Part shown: piece after piece, positions 15,083 through 25,400 of the stretch
How positions within the stretch are numbered: the stretch's first letter is position 1
How the letters are laid out: each line of letters starts with the position of its first letter
Source: an uncultured Verrucomicrobia subdivision 3 bacterium
Lineage (GTDB): Bacteria > Verrucomicrobiota > Verrucomicrobiia > Limisphaerales > UBA11358
Assembly: GCA_903872345.1 (NCBI GenBank)
Contig: CAIQKM010000017.1
Coordinates: 79,690 to 133,384 of the forward strand
DNA: 53,695 bases
Direction: 5' to 3'
Translations under genes and position numbers: made by a program
The notes under the pieces: generated by a model
Databases searched by the model: none
Told to the model about the DNA's origin: nothing
What the model saw: only the letters and a program-made list of their open reading frames with translations

Positions 15083-18000
15083 ATGCTCAAATCCATCATC
15101 GCCTTCTGTCTGAGTCGCCGGGCAATTGTCCTCTTCGCCCTGCTGGCGTTTGCCGGCGCGGGCTTCGTGGCTTTCAAACAGCTCAACATTGAGTCCTATC
15201 CAAATCCCACCCCGGTGATCCTGGAAATCACCGCGCAGGCGCCGGGCCTCTCGGCCGAAGAGATGGAGCGTTATTACACCATCCCCATGGAGGTGGGCCT
15301 CTACACCACGCCGGGCATCGAGGTCATCCGTTCCACCTCGTTCTACGGCCTCTCATTCATCCGGGTCGTGTTCAAATGGGGGGTGGACTACGATTTTGCC
15401 TACGCCCAGACCGATGTGGCGTTGCAGCAAAACGTGACCCTGCCGGGTGGCCAAATCCCGCAGATCGCCCAGAACAGTGGCAGCGGGGAAATATACCGCT
15501 ACACGGTGGAAGGCCCGAAACATTTTGGCCTCACCAATCTGCGCACCGTGCAGGACTGGATCGTGCTGCGCCGGCTCTCGACCATCCCCGGCATCGTCAA
15601 TATCAACAGTTGGGGCGGCACCACCAAGGAATTCGACGTGGAGGTGAACCCGCAAAAACTCGAAGCTTATAATGTCACCGTGCCGCAAATTCTCACCGCC
15701 CTGGGCAACGCGAACATCAACGTGGGCGGACGGGAAATCCAGATCGGCCAGCAGTCCATCAACATCCGGGGCATTGGCTTGATTGACGACGGCGGCAACG
15801 ACGACCTCACCCGGGGCTACAAGGTGGACGACATCGAGAACGTGGTGCTCACCCAGACCAATGGCGTTCCCGTGCTCGTGAAGGATGTGGCCAAGGTGAA
15901 TGTGGGTTATGTGCCGCGCCTGGGCATTTTTGGCAAGGACACCAATGATGACGTGGTGGCCTCGATTGTGGTGATGAACCGCACCAAAAAAACCGCCGAG
16001 ATGCTGCCCAAGGTCAAGGCCGAGGTCGTCCGCCTCAACCATGACGGCAGCCTGCCAAAAGGGGTTAAGGTGGTGCCCTTCTATGATCGCGGCGCGCTGA
16101 TTGATCTCACCACCCACACCGTCCTGCACAATTTGGTTTTCGGCTGCCTGCTCGTCTTCTTCATCCAGTGGCTTTTCCTCGGCGACCTCCGCAGCGCGCT
16201 GATCGTGGGCATGAACATTCCGTTTGCCCTGTTCTTCGCCATCATGTTGCTGGTCATTCAAGGCGAAAGCGCCAACCTGCTTTCGGTTGGCGCCGTTGAT
16301 TTCGGCATCATTGTGGATTCGGCGGTGATCCTCGTGGAGAATGTCTTCCGCAATTTCCAGCGCAACCCGGAAGGCCGGCAGGTGCTGTTCCGAAATCTGG
16401 CCGGCGGATTTTGGGGCTCCGATCCCACCGTGGCCGTCGGCGAAGCGGCCGGCGCGACCTGGACCGACCGCCTGCGGCTGATTCTCATCAGCGTGTTGCA
16501 GGTGGACAAGGCGATCTTCTTTTCCGCGCTCATCACGGTGGCCGGTTTCGTGCCGCTGTTCACCATGCAGGGCGTGGAGGGACAGATTTTCGGTCCGATG
16601 GCCCGAACTTATGGGTACGCGCTGGCCGGCGCCTTGATCGCCACGTTTACCGTCACCCCGGTGCTGGCTTACTTCCTTCTGCCGAATGAAGTCAAAGAGG
16701 CCGAGACTTGGGTGGTCCGCCTGCTGCACCAGGTATATAATCCGCTGCTCCGTTTTGCGCTCTCCCGCCGGGGCCTGATCGTGGGTATTGCCGCCGGAAT
16801 CCTGGCGCTGACCGCTTTTCTCTCGCAACGGTTGGGCAGTGAGTTTCTCCCGGCGTTGGAAGAGAATAATTACTGGATTCGCGCCTCCATGCCGGCCACT
16901 CTGTCGCTGGCGGATGGCGAAGCCGCCACGCGCAAGATGCGCCTGATTCTTCTGCGGTATCCCGAAATCATCACGGTCACCTCCCAGCATGGCCGGCCCG
17001 ACAACGGCACCGATGCCTCGCCCTTTTCAAATGTCGAACTCTTCGCGCCGCTGAAGCCGCTGGATCAATGGGAAAAAGGCATGACCAAGGACAAGCTGAC
17101 GGCGCAAATCCAGGCCGAGTTCCAGCGCGAACTCCCCGGCGTGGTCTTCAACTTTTCGCAATACATTCAGGACAACATTGAGGAGGCGATCTCCGGGGTC
17201 AAAGGCGCCAATTCCGTCAAGATACTGGGACCTAACCTGGAAACCCTCGAAAAACTGGCCGCCCAGGTTCGCGACCAGATGAGCCAGGTCAAAGGCGTGG
17301 CCGACCTTGGCATCTTCCCCGTGCTCGGCCAGCCGAATTTGAACATTAAGGTGGATCGGGCCAAGGCGGCGCGTTACGGCTTGAATGCCGGAGACGTAAA
17401 CACCGTCATCCAGGCGGCCATGGGCGGCACCACGGCCAGCACCGTGCTGGAAGGCGACCGCTCGTGGAATTTGGTAGTCCGTTATGCCCCCGAATACCGC
17501 GACAGCGTTGATAAAATTGGCAACATCAAGGTGGGCTACACGACCACCAGTGGTACGATTGCCTACATTCCGCTGCGCGAACTGGCGAACATCAGTCTCG
17601 ATACCGGAGCCGCCTGGATTTATCACGAAACCATGCAGCGCTTCATCCCGATCAAATTCAGTGTGCGCGGCCGTGATTTGGGCAACACCGTGGCCGAGGC
17701 CCAGGCGCGCATCGCCAAAAATGTCACCCTGCCGAGCGGCTACCGCCTGCTCTGGTCCGGCGAATTCGAGGATCTGCAAAAAGCCCGGGAACGCCTGGAA
17801 ATCATCGTGCCGGTCAGCCTGGTGCTCATCCTGCTGCTGCTCTACTTCCTGTTCAATTCCTTCGCCGAAGTGTTGCTGACGCTGCTTGGCATCCCCTTCG
17901 CCATCGCCGGTGGCATCCTGGCGCTGTATGTGTCCGGACTCGCGTTCAGCATTTCGGCGGCGATCGGTTTTGTGTCGTTGTTCGGCGTTTCGGTCATGAA

Positions 18001-18319
18001 CGGCATTTTGCTCATTACCTATTACCGGCAATCCCGGCGGGAGGGGCAATTACCCGTGAATGCCATGTTCCAGGCGGCATCCACCCGCATGCGACCGCTC
18101 ATGATGACCAGTCTATCGGCCTGCATCGGCTTGTTTCCGGCGGCGATCTCCACCGGCATCGGCAGCCAGGTGCAGCGGCCGCTGGCCACCGTAATCGTCG
18201 GCGGCATGTTGGTCGGCCCCGTTATGCTGCTCATCGTCGTGCCCGCGCTGACCTTGGTGTTTCTGGGTCGCGGCCAAAAAAATTCACCGCCGCCCGCCAC
18301 CACTCCCGAAGCTGTATGA
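15083..18319 (+). CDS. CzcA/CusA-type RND efflux pump
   Basis: The 1078-residue inner-membrane pump has the standard 12-segment RND layout with two large periplasmic loops. Transmembrane segment 4 carries DFGIIVDSAVILVEN (Asp406, Asp412). This is nearly the heavy-metal-efflux signature DFGxxxDGAVxxVEN, with Ser for Gly. TM10 reads LFGVSVMNGILLITYYRQ and TM11-12 include MRPLMMTSLSACIGLFPAAI. The N-terminus (IIAFCLSRRAIVLFALLAFA) and IESYPNPTPV are also CzcA-like. It probably exports a divalent or monovalent metal ion using the proton gradient. An AAGG sequence lies about 9 nt before the ATG. The gene follows the adaptor by 21 bp and overlaps the next gene by 4 bp. Confidence 0.93.
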   Translation: MLKSIIAFCLSRRAIVLFALLAFAGAGFVAFKQLNIESYPNPTPVILEITAQAPGLSAEEMERYYTIPMEVGLYTTPGIEVIRSTSFYGLSFIRVVFKWGVDYDFAYAQTDVALQQNVTLPGGQIPQIAQNSGSGEIYRYTVEGPKHFGLTNLRTVQDWIVLRRLSTIPGIVNINSWGGTTKEFDVEVNPQKLEAYNVTVPQILTALGNANINVGGREIQIGQQSINIRGIGLIDDGGNDDLTRGYKVDDIENVVLTQTNGVPVLVKDVAKVNVGYVPRLGIFGKDTNDDVVASIVVMNRTKKTAEMLPKVKAEVVRLNHDGSLPKGVKVVPFYDRGALIDLTTHTVLHNLVFGCLLVFFIQWLFLGDLRSALIVGMNIPFALFFAIMLLVIQGESANLLSVGAVDFGIIVDSAVILVENVFRNFQRNPEGRQVLFRNLAGGFWGSDPTVAVGEAAGATWTDRLRLILISVLQVDKAIFFSALITVAGFVPLFTMQGVEGQIFGPMARTYGYALAGALIATFTVTPVLAYFLLPNEVKEAETWVVRLLHQVYNPLLRFALSRRGLIVGIAAGILALTAFLSQRLGSEFLPALEENNYWIRASMPATLSLADGEAATRKMRLILLRYPEIITVTSQHGRPDNGTDASPFSNVELFAPLKPLDQWEKGMTKDKLTAQIQAEFQRELPGVVFNFSQYIQDNIEEAISGVKGANSVKILGPNLETLEKLAAQVRDQMSQVKGVADLGIFPVLGQPNLNIKVDRAKAARYGLNAGDVNTVIQAAMGGTTASTVLEGDRSWNLVVRYAPEYRDSVDKIGNIKVGYTTTSGTIAYIPLRELANISLDTGAAWIYHETMQRFIPIKFSVRGRDLGNTVAEAQARIAKNVTLPSGYRLLWSGEFEDLQKARERLEIIVPVSLVLILLLLYFLFNSFAEVLLTLLGIPFAIAGGILALYVSGLAFSISAAIGFVSLFGVSVMNGILLITYYRQSRREGQLPVNAMFQAASTRMRPLMMTSLSACIGLFPAAISTGIGSQVQRPLATVIVGGMLVGPVMLLIVVPALTLVFLGRGQKNSPPPATTPEAV

Positions 18320-18855
18320 ACATGCGCCCGTTGATCGTCATCCTGTCCGGCTTGGTGGCACTGACGCTGAAAGCCAGTCCGTCCGCCGCGCCAGCCAAAG
18401 CACCCGCCATGAATGCGCATGTCAACCAACAAGCTCCGAAGGTAAATTCAGCCCCGCCGGCCGCAAACTCAGGCGCTCAATCCGCACCCGCCGCAGCCGC
18501 AGCCGCGCCAGCGGCACCAGTCCAAAATTCGTCGGCCCAAACCACTGCCGGCACCGCCACCAGTCAGAACGGGGTACCCAACCCGCCGGCCGGGTTATTG
18601 CCGGCACCAGCCCCGGCATCGCCAACGCCGATCCCGTCCTCAACAGCGACGACCACCATCACCGCGCCAGCGAACAAAACCAGCTTCGCCACCCCGGCGA
18701 TAGCCAAAGCATCCGCAAACAATTCAACCATGCCCGTCCCCCCAGCACTGGCCCGAAACCACAGCTCCGCCACGGTTCCCCTCGGCGGTCGCGCGCCCGC
18801 CAGCTACCGAACCACGGCGGTGATCAATGGCACCGGCACCAAACGCAAATTTTAG
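18316..18855 (+). CDS. Pro/Ala-rich exported protein of the CzcA-type operon
   Basis: This 179-residue protein starts with an ATGA overlap on the pump gene, so it is translationally coupled and very likely real. A signal peptide (MNMRPLIVILSGLVALTLKA) precedes a low-complexity Ala/Pro/Ser/Thr/Asn region that is probably disordered. It ends in a less repetitive basic tail, GGRAPASYRTTAVINGTGTK. I recognise no family. The composition suggests a flexible periplasmic linker or a cell-wall-spanning segment. The lack of His, Cys and Met clusters argues against a metal chaperone. CzcABC operons do not usually contain such a gene. Confidence 0.75.
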   Translation: MNMRPLIVILSGLVALTLKASPSAAPAKAPAMNAHVNQQAPKVNSAPPAANSGAQSAPAAAAAAPAAPVQNSSAQTTAGTATSQNGVPNPPAGLLPAPAPASPTPIPSSTATTTITAPANKTSFATPAIAKASANNSTMPVPPALARNHSSATVPLGGRAPASYRTTAVINGTGTKRKF

Positions 18856-18859
18856 ACCC

Positions 18860-20425
18860 ATGAAAAAAATCTCCCCCAACCTCAGGTCGCATACAATCAA
18901 AATGCTCGCGTTGGCGGCGGCGCTGGGGCCCGCCGGCTGTGCCGTGGGACCCGACTTCAAAAAACCGGCGGCTCCATCGTCGGCCGGCTATTCCCCCACC
19001 CCGCTGCCGGATCAAAACCGCCCGCTGGTAGCCGGCGGCGAAGCCCAACGATTGGTTCCGGGGCAGAACGTGCCCGGCGACTGGTGGCAGGCGTTCAACT
19101 GCCCGGCCCTCAACACGCTCGTCGAGCGGGCTCTGCGCAAGAATGATTCCATCACCGCCGCCAAGGCCTCGTTACGGCAGGCCCAGGAACTGGTGTCCGC
19201 CCAGCAGGGCGGTTACTACCCGTCCGTGGACGCCAGTTACAATTTTGAGCGCCAGCAACTGGCGGGCAATCTGGGCGGCAATTCGCCCGGCATTCAAGGC
19301 AACGGCAGCGTAATCTCCACCACCCAGGGAACCCCGGCGGCGGACGGCGGCACCGCCCCGTTCAACGGCCCGGTCACGTTCAATTTTCACACCCTACAAC
19401 TCTCGGTAGGCTACACCCTGGATGTGTTCGGCGAAAATCGCCGGCAGGTGGAATCCCTCGCGGCGCAGGCCGCCATGCAGCGTTATGAACTGGCGGCGGC
19501 CTATGTCACCCTTGCGGCCAATGTCGTGGGCGCGGCCATCCAGGAAGCCGCCACCCGGGCGCAAATTGATTCGACCGAGAAAATCATCGCCGCCAACACC
19601 CGCGGCCTGGCGGCCCTGAAAAACCAGCGGCAGGCGGGTTACGCCTCCGACCTGGATGTCGCCACGCAGGAGGCCGCCCTCGCACAGGCCCAGCAAACCC
19701 TGCCTCCATTGCAAAAACAACTTGAGCAAACCCGCGACCTCATCCGGATGCTCGCCGGCAATCTGCCGAATGAGGACGTGGCCGAAACCTTTGATTTTTC
19801 CATGCTGCACCTGCCGGCGGATCTGCCGCTCAGTCTGCCTTCCCTCATTATCCGGCAGCGCCCTGATGTGCTTGCCGCCGAGGAACAGTTGCGCTCCGCC
19901 AACGCCCAACTCGGCGCCGCCATCGCCAACCGACTGCCGCAATTCACCCTCACCGCCACCGGCGGAGGCACCGCCACGCGGATCAACCAGATGTTCTCCA
20001 ACGGCGGCCCGTTCTGGACCCTGGTTGGCAACGTGGATCAACCCCTATTTGACGGCTTCACCCTGCTGCATCGGCAGCGCGCCGCCAGGCAGGCGCTGCT
20101 CCAGGCGGCGGCGCAGTACCGCAGCACCGTGGTCGGGGCCTATCAAAATGTGGCGGACACCCTCCACGCGCTAGTGGCCGATACCAAAGCGCTGAAAGCC
20201 GCCGCCGCCGCCGAACACACCGCCGCCGTTTCGCTCGCGCTTACGCAACGGCAGTTTCAGGTGGGCTACGCCGGCTACCTGCCCCTGCTCAACTCCGAGG
20301 CCGCGCACGAGCAGGCCGAAATCGCCGTGGTGCAGGCCCAGGCCGGCCGGTATGCCGACACTGTGGCTCTCTTCCAATCCCTTGGCGGCGGCTGGTGGGC
20401 CCGCCCCGATTTGACGAAAAATTAA
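18860..20425 (+). CDS. Outer-membrane efflux lipoprotein (NodT/OprM family)
   Basis: I place the start at the ATG at 18860 (521 residues), 4 bp after the preceding stop. An earlier in-frame ATG at 18827 overlaps the previous gene. The lipoprotein signal peptide ends in GPAGC, followed directly by AVGPDFKKP, the OMF hallmark. DWWQAFNCPALNTLVERAL, a coiled-coil hairpin repeat and RQRPDVLAAEEQLRSANAQLG follow. VALFQSLGGGWW closes the protein. It forms the trimeric outer-membrane channel for the pump encoded upstream. Two extra Gly/Asn-rich loops (about 135-175) extend the first half relative to shorter family members. Confidence 0.93.
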   Translation: MKKISPNLRSHTIKMLALAAALGPAGCAVGPDFKKPAAPSSAGYSPTPLPDQNRPLVAGGEAQRLVPGQNVPGDWWQAFNCPALNTLVERALRKNDSITAAKASLRQAQELVSAQQGGYYPSVDASYNFERQQLAGNLGGNSPGIQGNGSVISTTQGTPAADGGTAPFNGPVTFNFHTLQLSVGYTLDVFGENRRQVESLAAQAAMQRYELAAAYVTLAANVVGAAIQEAATRAQIDSTEKIIAANTRGLAALKNQRQAGYASDLDVATQEAALAQAQQTLPPLQKQLEQTRDLIRMLAGNLPNEDVAETFDFSMLHLPADLPLSLPSLIIRQRPDVLAAEEQLRSANAQLGAAIANRLPQFTLTATGGGTATRINQMFSNGGPFWTLVGNVDQPLFDGFTLLHRQRAARQALLQAAAQYRSTVVGAYQNVADTLHALVADTKALKAAAAAEHTAAVSLALTQRQFQVGYAGYLPLLNSEAAHEQAEIAVVQAQAGRYADTVALFQSLGGGWWARPDLTKN

Positions 20426-20436
20426 ACCCCGACGTT

Positions 20437-21117
20437 ATGGTTATGACAATCATGCAGGAAAATCGGAAGCGCAAGGTATTCGTGGTGGATGACCATCCGC
20501 TGGTGCGCGAGTGGCTCGCCAATCTGCTCAATTTGCAAGCCGACCTGCAAGTGTGCGGCGAAGCCGGCAACGCCGCCGAAGGGCTCAAACAGATTGCCGC
20601 CACCCGGCCGCACGCCGCCATTGTGGACATATCCATGCGGGGCGGCTCCGGCATTAACTTGATCAAGGAAATCAAGTCCGCCTGTCCCGAAGTGGCGGTG
20701 ATCGTTCTCTCCATGCATGACGAATGGTTGTACGGCGAACGGGCCTTGCGCGCCGGCGCCTGCGCTTACGTTGTCAAACAGGATGCCACCCGCAATGTTC
20801 TGCAAGCCGTGCGATGCGGGCTGGAAGGAAAACTCTACATAAGTGAAAAACTGGCAGGCATTATGGCCGACCGGCTCGCCATCGGCAAACCGGCGATTGC
20901 CACCTCGCTTAATGAATCGTTGAGCGACCGGGAATTGCAAGTGTTTCAACTGATTGGGAGCGGTTGCAGTACCCGCAAAATCGCGGAGGAAATGCGCATC
21001 AGTTTCAAGACCGTCCAGGCTTTCTCCGCCCGCATCAAGGAAAAGCTCCATCTCTCCAGCGCCACCGAACTGCTGCGCGAAGCCATCCGCTGGCATGACC
21101 GCCAGCACTTGCAGTAA
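20437..21117 (+). CDS. NarL/FixJ-type response regulator, orphan, in the efflux operon
   Basis: The receiver domain (about 12-130) has DD at 18-19, the phosphoacceptor Asp64 in AAIVDISMRGG and Lys114 in YVVKQD. The C-terminal LuxR helix-turn-helix (about 150-215) reads LSDRELQVFQLIGSGCSTRK and IAEEMRISFKTVQAFSARIK. I chose the ATG at 20437 (227 residues); ATGs at 20443 and 20452 are also possible, and none has a clear ribosome-binding site. It follows the outer-membrane factor by 11 bp and should be cotranscribed. No cognate kinase is adjacent. It may regulate the operon through the dyad at 13733-13749. The SFKTVQAFSARIKEKL recognition helix differs from the usual SxxTVKxHxxxI by Phe for His. 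Confidence 0.92.
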   Translation: MVMTIMQENRKRKVFVVDDHPLVREWLANLLNLQADLQVCGEAGNAAEGLKQIAATRPHAAIVDISMRGGSGINLIKEIKSACPEVAVIVLSMHDEWLYGERALRAGACAYVVKQDATRNVLQAVRCGLEGKLYISEKLAGIMADRLAIGKPAIATSLNESLSDRELQVFQLIGSGCSTRKIAEEMRISFKTVQAFSARIKEKLHLSSATELLREAIRWHDRQHLQ

Positions 21118-21137
21118 GCGCTCTTACCGCACCCGTT

Positions 21138-22436
21138 TCACTGCTCCGTCCGCCCCGTCTGATAGGCCAGGCTGGCCTGCTGGATAAAGACATTGTACCG
21201 CGCATTAATGCCGGTAATTTGCGCCGAAGTCAGCGCCAGTTGCGCCTGGCTCAATTCCACAATCGAGCTGATGCCCGACTTGTAACGCGCCTCCGCCAGT
21301 TCATACGCCTCGCCCGCCTGCCGGACCAGTTCCTCCGTGGTTTGCAGTTGTTCCAGGGCGTCGTTCAGATTCAGCCACGCGATCCGCACGTCCCGGATGG
21401 CCTCATTTTCCGCCGTGCGCAACATTTCCGCCGCCGCCGCCGCCCGCAATTCCGCCTCCCGCTGTTGCGCCGTGTAATATCCCCCCGCAAACAGCGGCAG
21501 GCTCAATTGCAACGCCGCCGCCCCATAATTATCCGGCAACCGGCCGTCATGCGTGGGCGACCCGCCCACCGTGCCAACGGCGGAAATGGTCGGCAACCGG
21601 GCATCGCGATCCGACCGCGCCACCCGCAGCGCGGCCTCCCGCTGATTGCGCAAACTCAGCAACTCCGGCCGCTGCGCCAGCGCCGTCTGCACCAGATCGG
21701 ATATGTCATTGGTTCCCGCCCCCGCCGGCATCGCCGGTTCCACCAGTTGATATTGCGTAAAATGATCGGATCCCAGCGCGGTGGAAAGCGACGCCATGGC
21801 CGCGTCCGCGTCGTTCCGGCTGCGCTGCACCAGCAACCGCCCCTCCTCCACCGCCACCCGGGCGAAGCTCACATCCAGCTCCGACCGCAATTGGTTCGTG
21901 GCCAGCGCGCTCACCTGGTTCAGCAGCAACTGGCGCGTGGCCAATGTCTGCCGCGCCACCCGCAACACCGCCTGCGCCTCCAGCGCCGAAAAATAATCCG
22001 CCGCCACCTGCAACAACACAGTTTCACGCGCGCCCGCCGCATTTTGTTTTTCCGCCTGCGCCTGGAATTTCGCCCCCGCCGCCAGATTCGCCGTGCGCCC
22101 AAAATCCGTGATCAACTGGCTCACCGCCAGCCCCCCCGCCGCCCGGTTGTAAATGCTCGGATTGTTCAGGCCGCCCGCCATGATACGCGTGCTGTCGGAG
22201 TCCGCCCCCGCTGCCGTGACATACAGATTGGCCTGTGGAAAATAGCCCGACCGTTTTTCCGTGGTCACCTCCTGCGCCGCCAGTGCCCGGTCATTCGCGG
22301 CGGCAATCCGGGGATGATCCCGCAAGGCCAGCGCCTGCGCCTCCGCCAGCGTCAGCGCCGGCAGCCCGTTCGTTTCCGCCGCCCACAGCTTCGCCGCCAG
22401 CGTGGCCGCCAAAATAATCAGACCAATTCGTTTCAT
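21138..22436 (-). CDS. TolC-family outer-membrane efflux protein
   Basis: I take the ATG at 22436 (432 residues), which gives a clean signal peptide (MKRIGLIILAATLAAKLWA). The longer reading from 22541 overlaps the pump gene and is Arg-rich. The mature protein shows LTLAEAQALALRDHPRIAAA, a long coiled-coil repeat and LFAGGYYTAQQREAE. It ends with YKSGISSIVELSQAQ and YNVFIQQASLAYQTG. There is no lipobox, so it is a TolC-type rather than an OprM-type channel. It is the last gene of a six-gene minus-strand operon, 13 bp after the pump. It ends 20 bp from the convergent regulator gene, with no visible terminator between them. Confidence 0.93.
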   Translation of the reverse strand: MKRIGLIILAATLAAKLWAAETNGLPALTLAEAQALALRDHPRIAAANDRALAAQEVTTEKRSGYFPQANLYVTAAGADSDSTRIMAGGLNNPSIYNRAAGGLAVSQLITDFGRTANLAAGAKFQAQAEKQNAAGARETVLLQVAADYFSALEAQAVLRVARQTLATRQLLLNQVSALATNQLRSELDVSFARVAVEEGRLLVQRSRNDADAAMASLSTALGSDHFTQYQLVEPAMPAGAGTNDISDLVQTALAQRPELLSLRNQREAALRVARSDRDARLPTISAVGTVGGSPTHDGRLPDNYGAAALQLSLPLFAGGYYTAQQREAELRAAAAAEMLRTAENEAIRDVRIAWLNLNDALEQLQTTEELVRQAGEAYELAEARYKSGISSIVELSQAQLALTSAQITGINARYNVFIQQASLAYQTGRTEQ

Positions 22437-22449
22437 GCCGGATAATCGT

Positions 22450-25400
22450 TTAGTGAACCGCCGCCCCGCCCGTTTCGCCCGCCGCCGGTTTCGGCGAATG
22501 TTCGCGGCCGCGGTACAGAATGAAGTACGCCGCCGGCACAATGAACACCGTCAGCACCACCGAAACCGCCAGCCCGCCGATGATCGCCCGTGCCAGGGGC
22601 GCATACGCTTCGCTCCCCGTGCCCAGTTTCAGGGCCATCGGAATCAGCCCGATCAGCGTGGCCAGCGACGTCATCAGCACCGGGCGCAAACGCACCCGGC
22701 ACGCCAGCGACACCGCTTCGCGCAACGGCCGCCCCTCCTCGCGCAGCCGGTTGGTAAACTCCACAATCAAAATGCTGTTGGACACCACAATGCCCACCAT
22801 CATCACCACGCCCATCAGCGACATCACGTTCAGCGTCGTGCCCGAGGCAAACAGCATGATGAGTACCCCGGCAAGCCCCGTCGGCACCGCCAGCAAAATC
22901 AGCAGCGGATCGAGAAACGATTTGAACTGCGCCACCAGAATCAAATACACCAGCAACGTGGAAAGAATCAGCCCCAGCCCGAAGCTTTGAAACGACACCT
23001 GCATCGCCTTCGCGGATCCCCGGATTTGCACCCGGATGTTTTCCGGTCGTGGCGTTTTTTTGATAATGTCCTGCACCTGACCCAAAACCTTGCCCAAGTC
23101 TTCGCCGGCGGGCGCGACATAAACGTCCATCTCGCGGCGGAGCTGATAATGATCCACCTCCGTGGGCGAGGTGATATGTGTAAGCTGGCTGACGTTATCC
23201 AGCCGCGTGGGCAAGGTTGAACGCGCCCCCCGCAACGGCACCGACAGCAAATCCGCCTGGTTTTTGATGAAGTCTTCCGGATATTGAACCGTCAGCAGAT
23301 AATCATTCCCGCTTTTCGGATCCACCCAATAGCTCGGCGCGATCATCATGTCCGAGGTCAGCGCCGTGATGACGTTGCCCACCACCTCCTTTTCACTCAA
23401 CCCCAATTCGCTGGCGCGCTCGCGGTCAACGTCCAGTTGCAGCGCCGGATAATCCACATCCTGCGGCACCAGCACATCGCTCACGTCCGGCAACGCCCGC
23501 GCCTGCCGCGCAATCTCCACCGCCACCGCGTGCGCCGCCGCCAGGTCTTTGCCGCTCACCTGAATGTCCAGCGGCGCCGGCATGCCCAGGTTCAACACCG
23601 CATCCACCAGCCCGCCCGTCTGGAAATACGCCTCCAACTGCGGCAACTCGCGATGCAACCGCCCCCGCACCCGGTTCATGTATTCAAAACTGCTCACCGC
23701 ATGGCCGTCATTCAACCCCACCTGCACAAACGCCGTGTGCGGCCCCGAGTTCGGCGTGTAGATCGAGGAAAACCCCGGCGTGACGCCGATGTTGGATACA
23801 ATGATCTTCAATTCGTTCGTCGGCACCACCTCGCGCACAATCTGCTCCACCTTCCCAATCTCCCGGTCCGTCAGTTCCAGCCGCGTGCCGGTGGGCGCTT
23901 TGAGATTGATCACAAACTGACCCGGATCAGTCCGGGGAAAATACGCCTCCCCCACCAATGGATACAGTCCCAGACTCAGCACAAATATCCCCGTAATGCC
24001 CAGCACCGTGGCCAGCGGACGGAGCAACGCCAGACTCAGCCAGCCTTCGTAACGATCCAGCATCCCGTTGAACTTCCGGTTGAATCCGGCGTTAAACCGC
24101 GCCCCCCAGCCCTTCGGCGTTTCCGCATCCGCCGCCGGATGCGGCGCATGGCCTTTGATCAGCTTGGCGCAAAACAAGGGCACCACCGTCAGCGCCACCA
24201 CATACGACGCCAGCAGCGAAAGAATCACCGACAACGCCAGGGCGACGAACAGAAACCGGCTCACCCCGTACAGGAACGTCACTGGAAAGAACACCACCAC
24301 CGTCGTCAGCGTGGCGGCGAGCACCGGCAGGGCCACTTCGCGTCCGCCGCGTTCCGCCGCCACCTCCGGGGTTTCGCCCAGTTCGATGTGGCGGAAAATG
24401 TTTTCCAGCACCACCACCGAGTTGTCAATCAGCCGGGAAAACGCCAGTGCCAACCCGCCCAGCACCATCGCATTGATCGTGTTGTCCCCCATGCCCAGGG
24501 CGATGAACGCCGCCAGCGCCGAAAGCGGAATGGAAAGGAACACCGCCACCGTCGCCCTCATGCTGCCCAGAAAAACCAGAATCATCACGCCGGTCAACAC
24601 CAGGCCAATGGCCCCTTCGTGAATCAGGTTTTCAATCGCGTTGCGCACAAAAACGGACTGGTCAAACACCACCTTTGTGACCAGTTGCTTCGGCACATCC
24701 AGCAGATGCGCCACGCCGTCCTTGATGCCATCCACCACGGAAATCGTGTTGGCATCGCCGCCCTGCTTCAGCACCGGCAGATACACGGACGGCTGTCCGT
24801 CCACGCGCACGATGTTGTTTTGAATTTGCGAACCGTCCACGGAGCGCCCCACATCGGACACCAGCACCGAGGCGTTGCCCACCGTTTTCAAGGGCAGCCG
24901 GTCAATGTCCTTGATGTCCCGGAGCTGGCTGTTGGCGTAGAGATTGTAATCGTACGGTCCGATCTTCACATCCCCCGCCGGCAGAATCAGGTTGGCATCG
25001 TTGATGGAACGCACCACGTCCATCACGCTCAATTGGTGCGCCTCCAGTTTCAGCGGATCCACATAGACCATGATCTGCCGGTACTTCCCGCCAAACGGCT
25101 GCGGCACCGACGCCCCCGCCACGTTCGCAATCTGATTGCGCACATCGTACTGCCCCAGGTCGCGCAGCTTCGCCTCGTTCAAACCCTCGCCTTTCAACGT
25201 CACCAGGCACACCGGCAGGCTGGAGGCGTCAAATTTCAACACCACCGGCGGCAGCGTCCCCGGCGGCAGCTTCCGCAAATCCGCCAGCGCCAGGTTGGCA
25301 ATGCTGGTGACGGCCGAGTCCGCGTTGAAACCCGGTTGAAAATAGATTTTAATCAGACTCACCCCGGGCAGCGAACGCGACTCAATGTGATCCACCCCGC

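Noticed and set aside
15353..16990. 545-codon minus-strand frame inside the CzcA-type pump gene
   Set aside because: His/Gln/Asp-rich shadow without domain similarity.
18824..19048. Starting the outer-membrane factor at the ATG at 18827
   Set aside because: That start overlaps the preceding gene by 29 bp; the ATG at 18860 gives a proper lipoprotein signal peptide.
21219..22445. 408-codon plus-strand frame opposite the TolC-type gene
   Set aside because: It encodes Arg-rich nonsense, whereas the minus strand encodes a clear TolC family protein.
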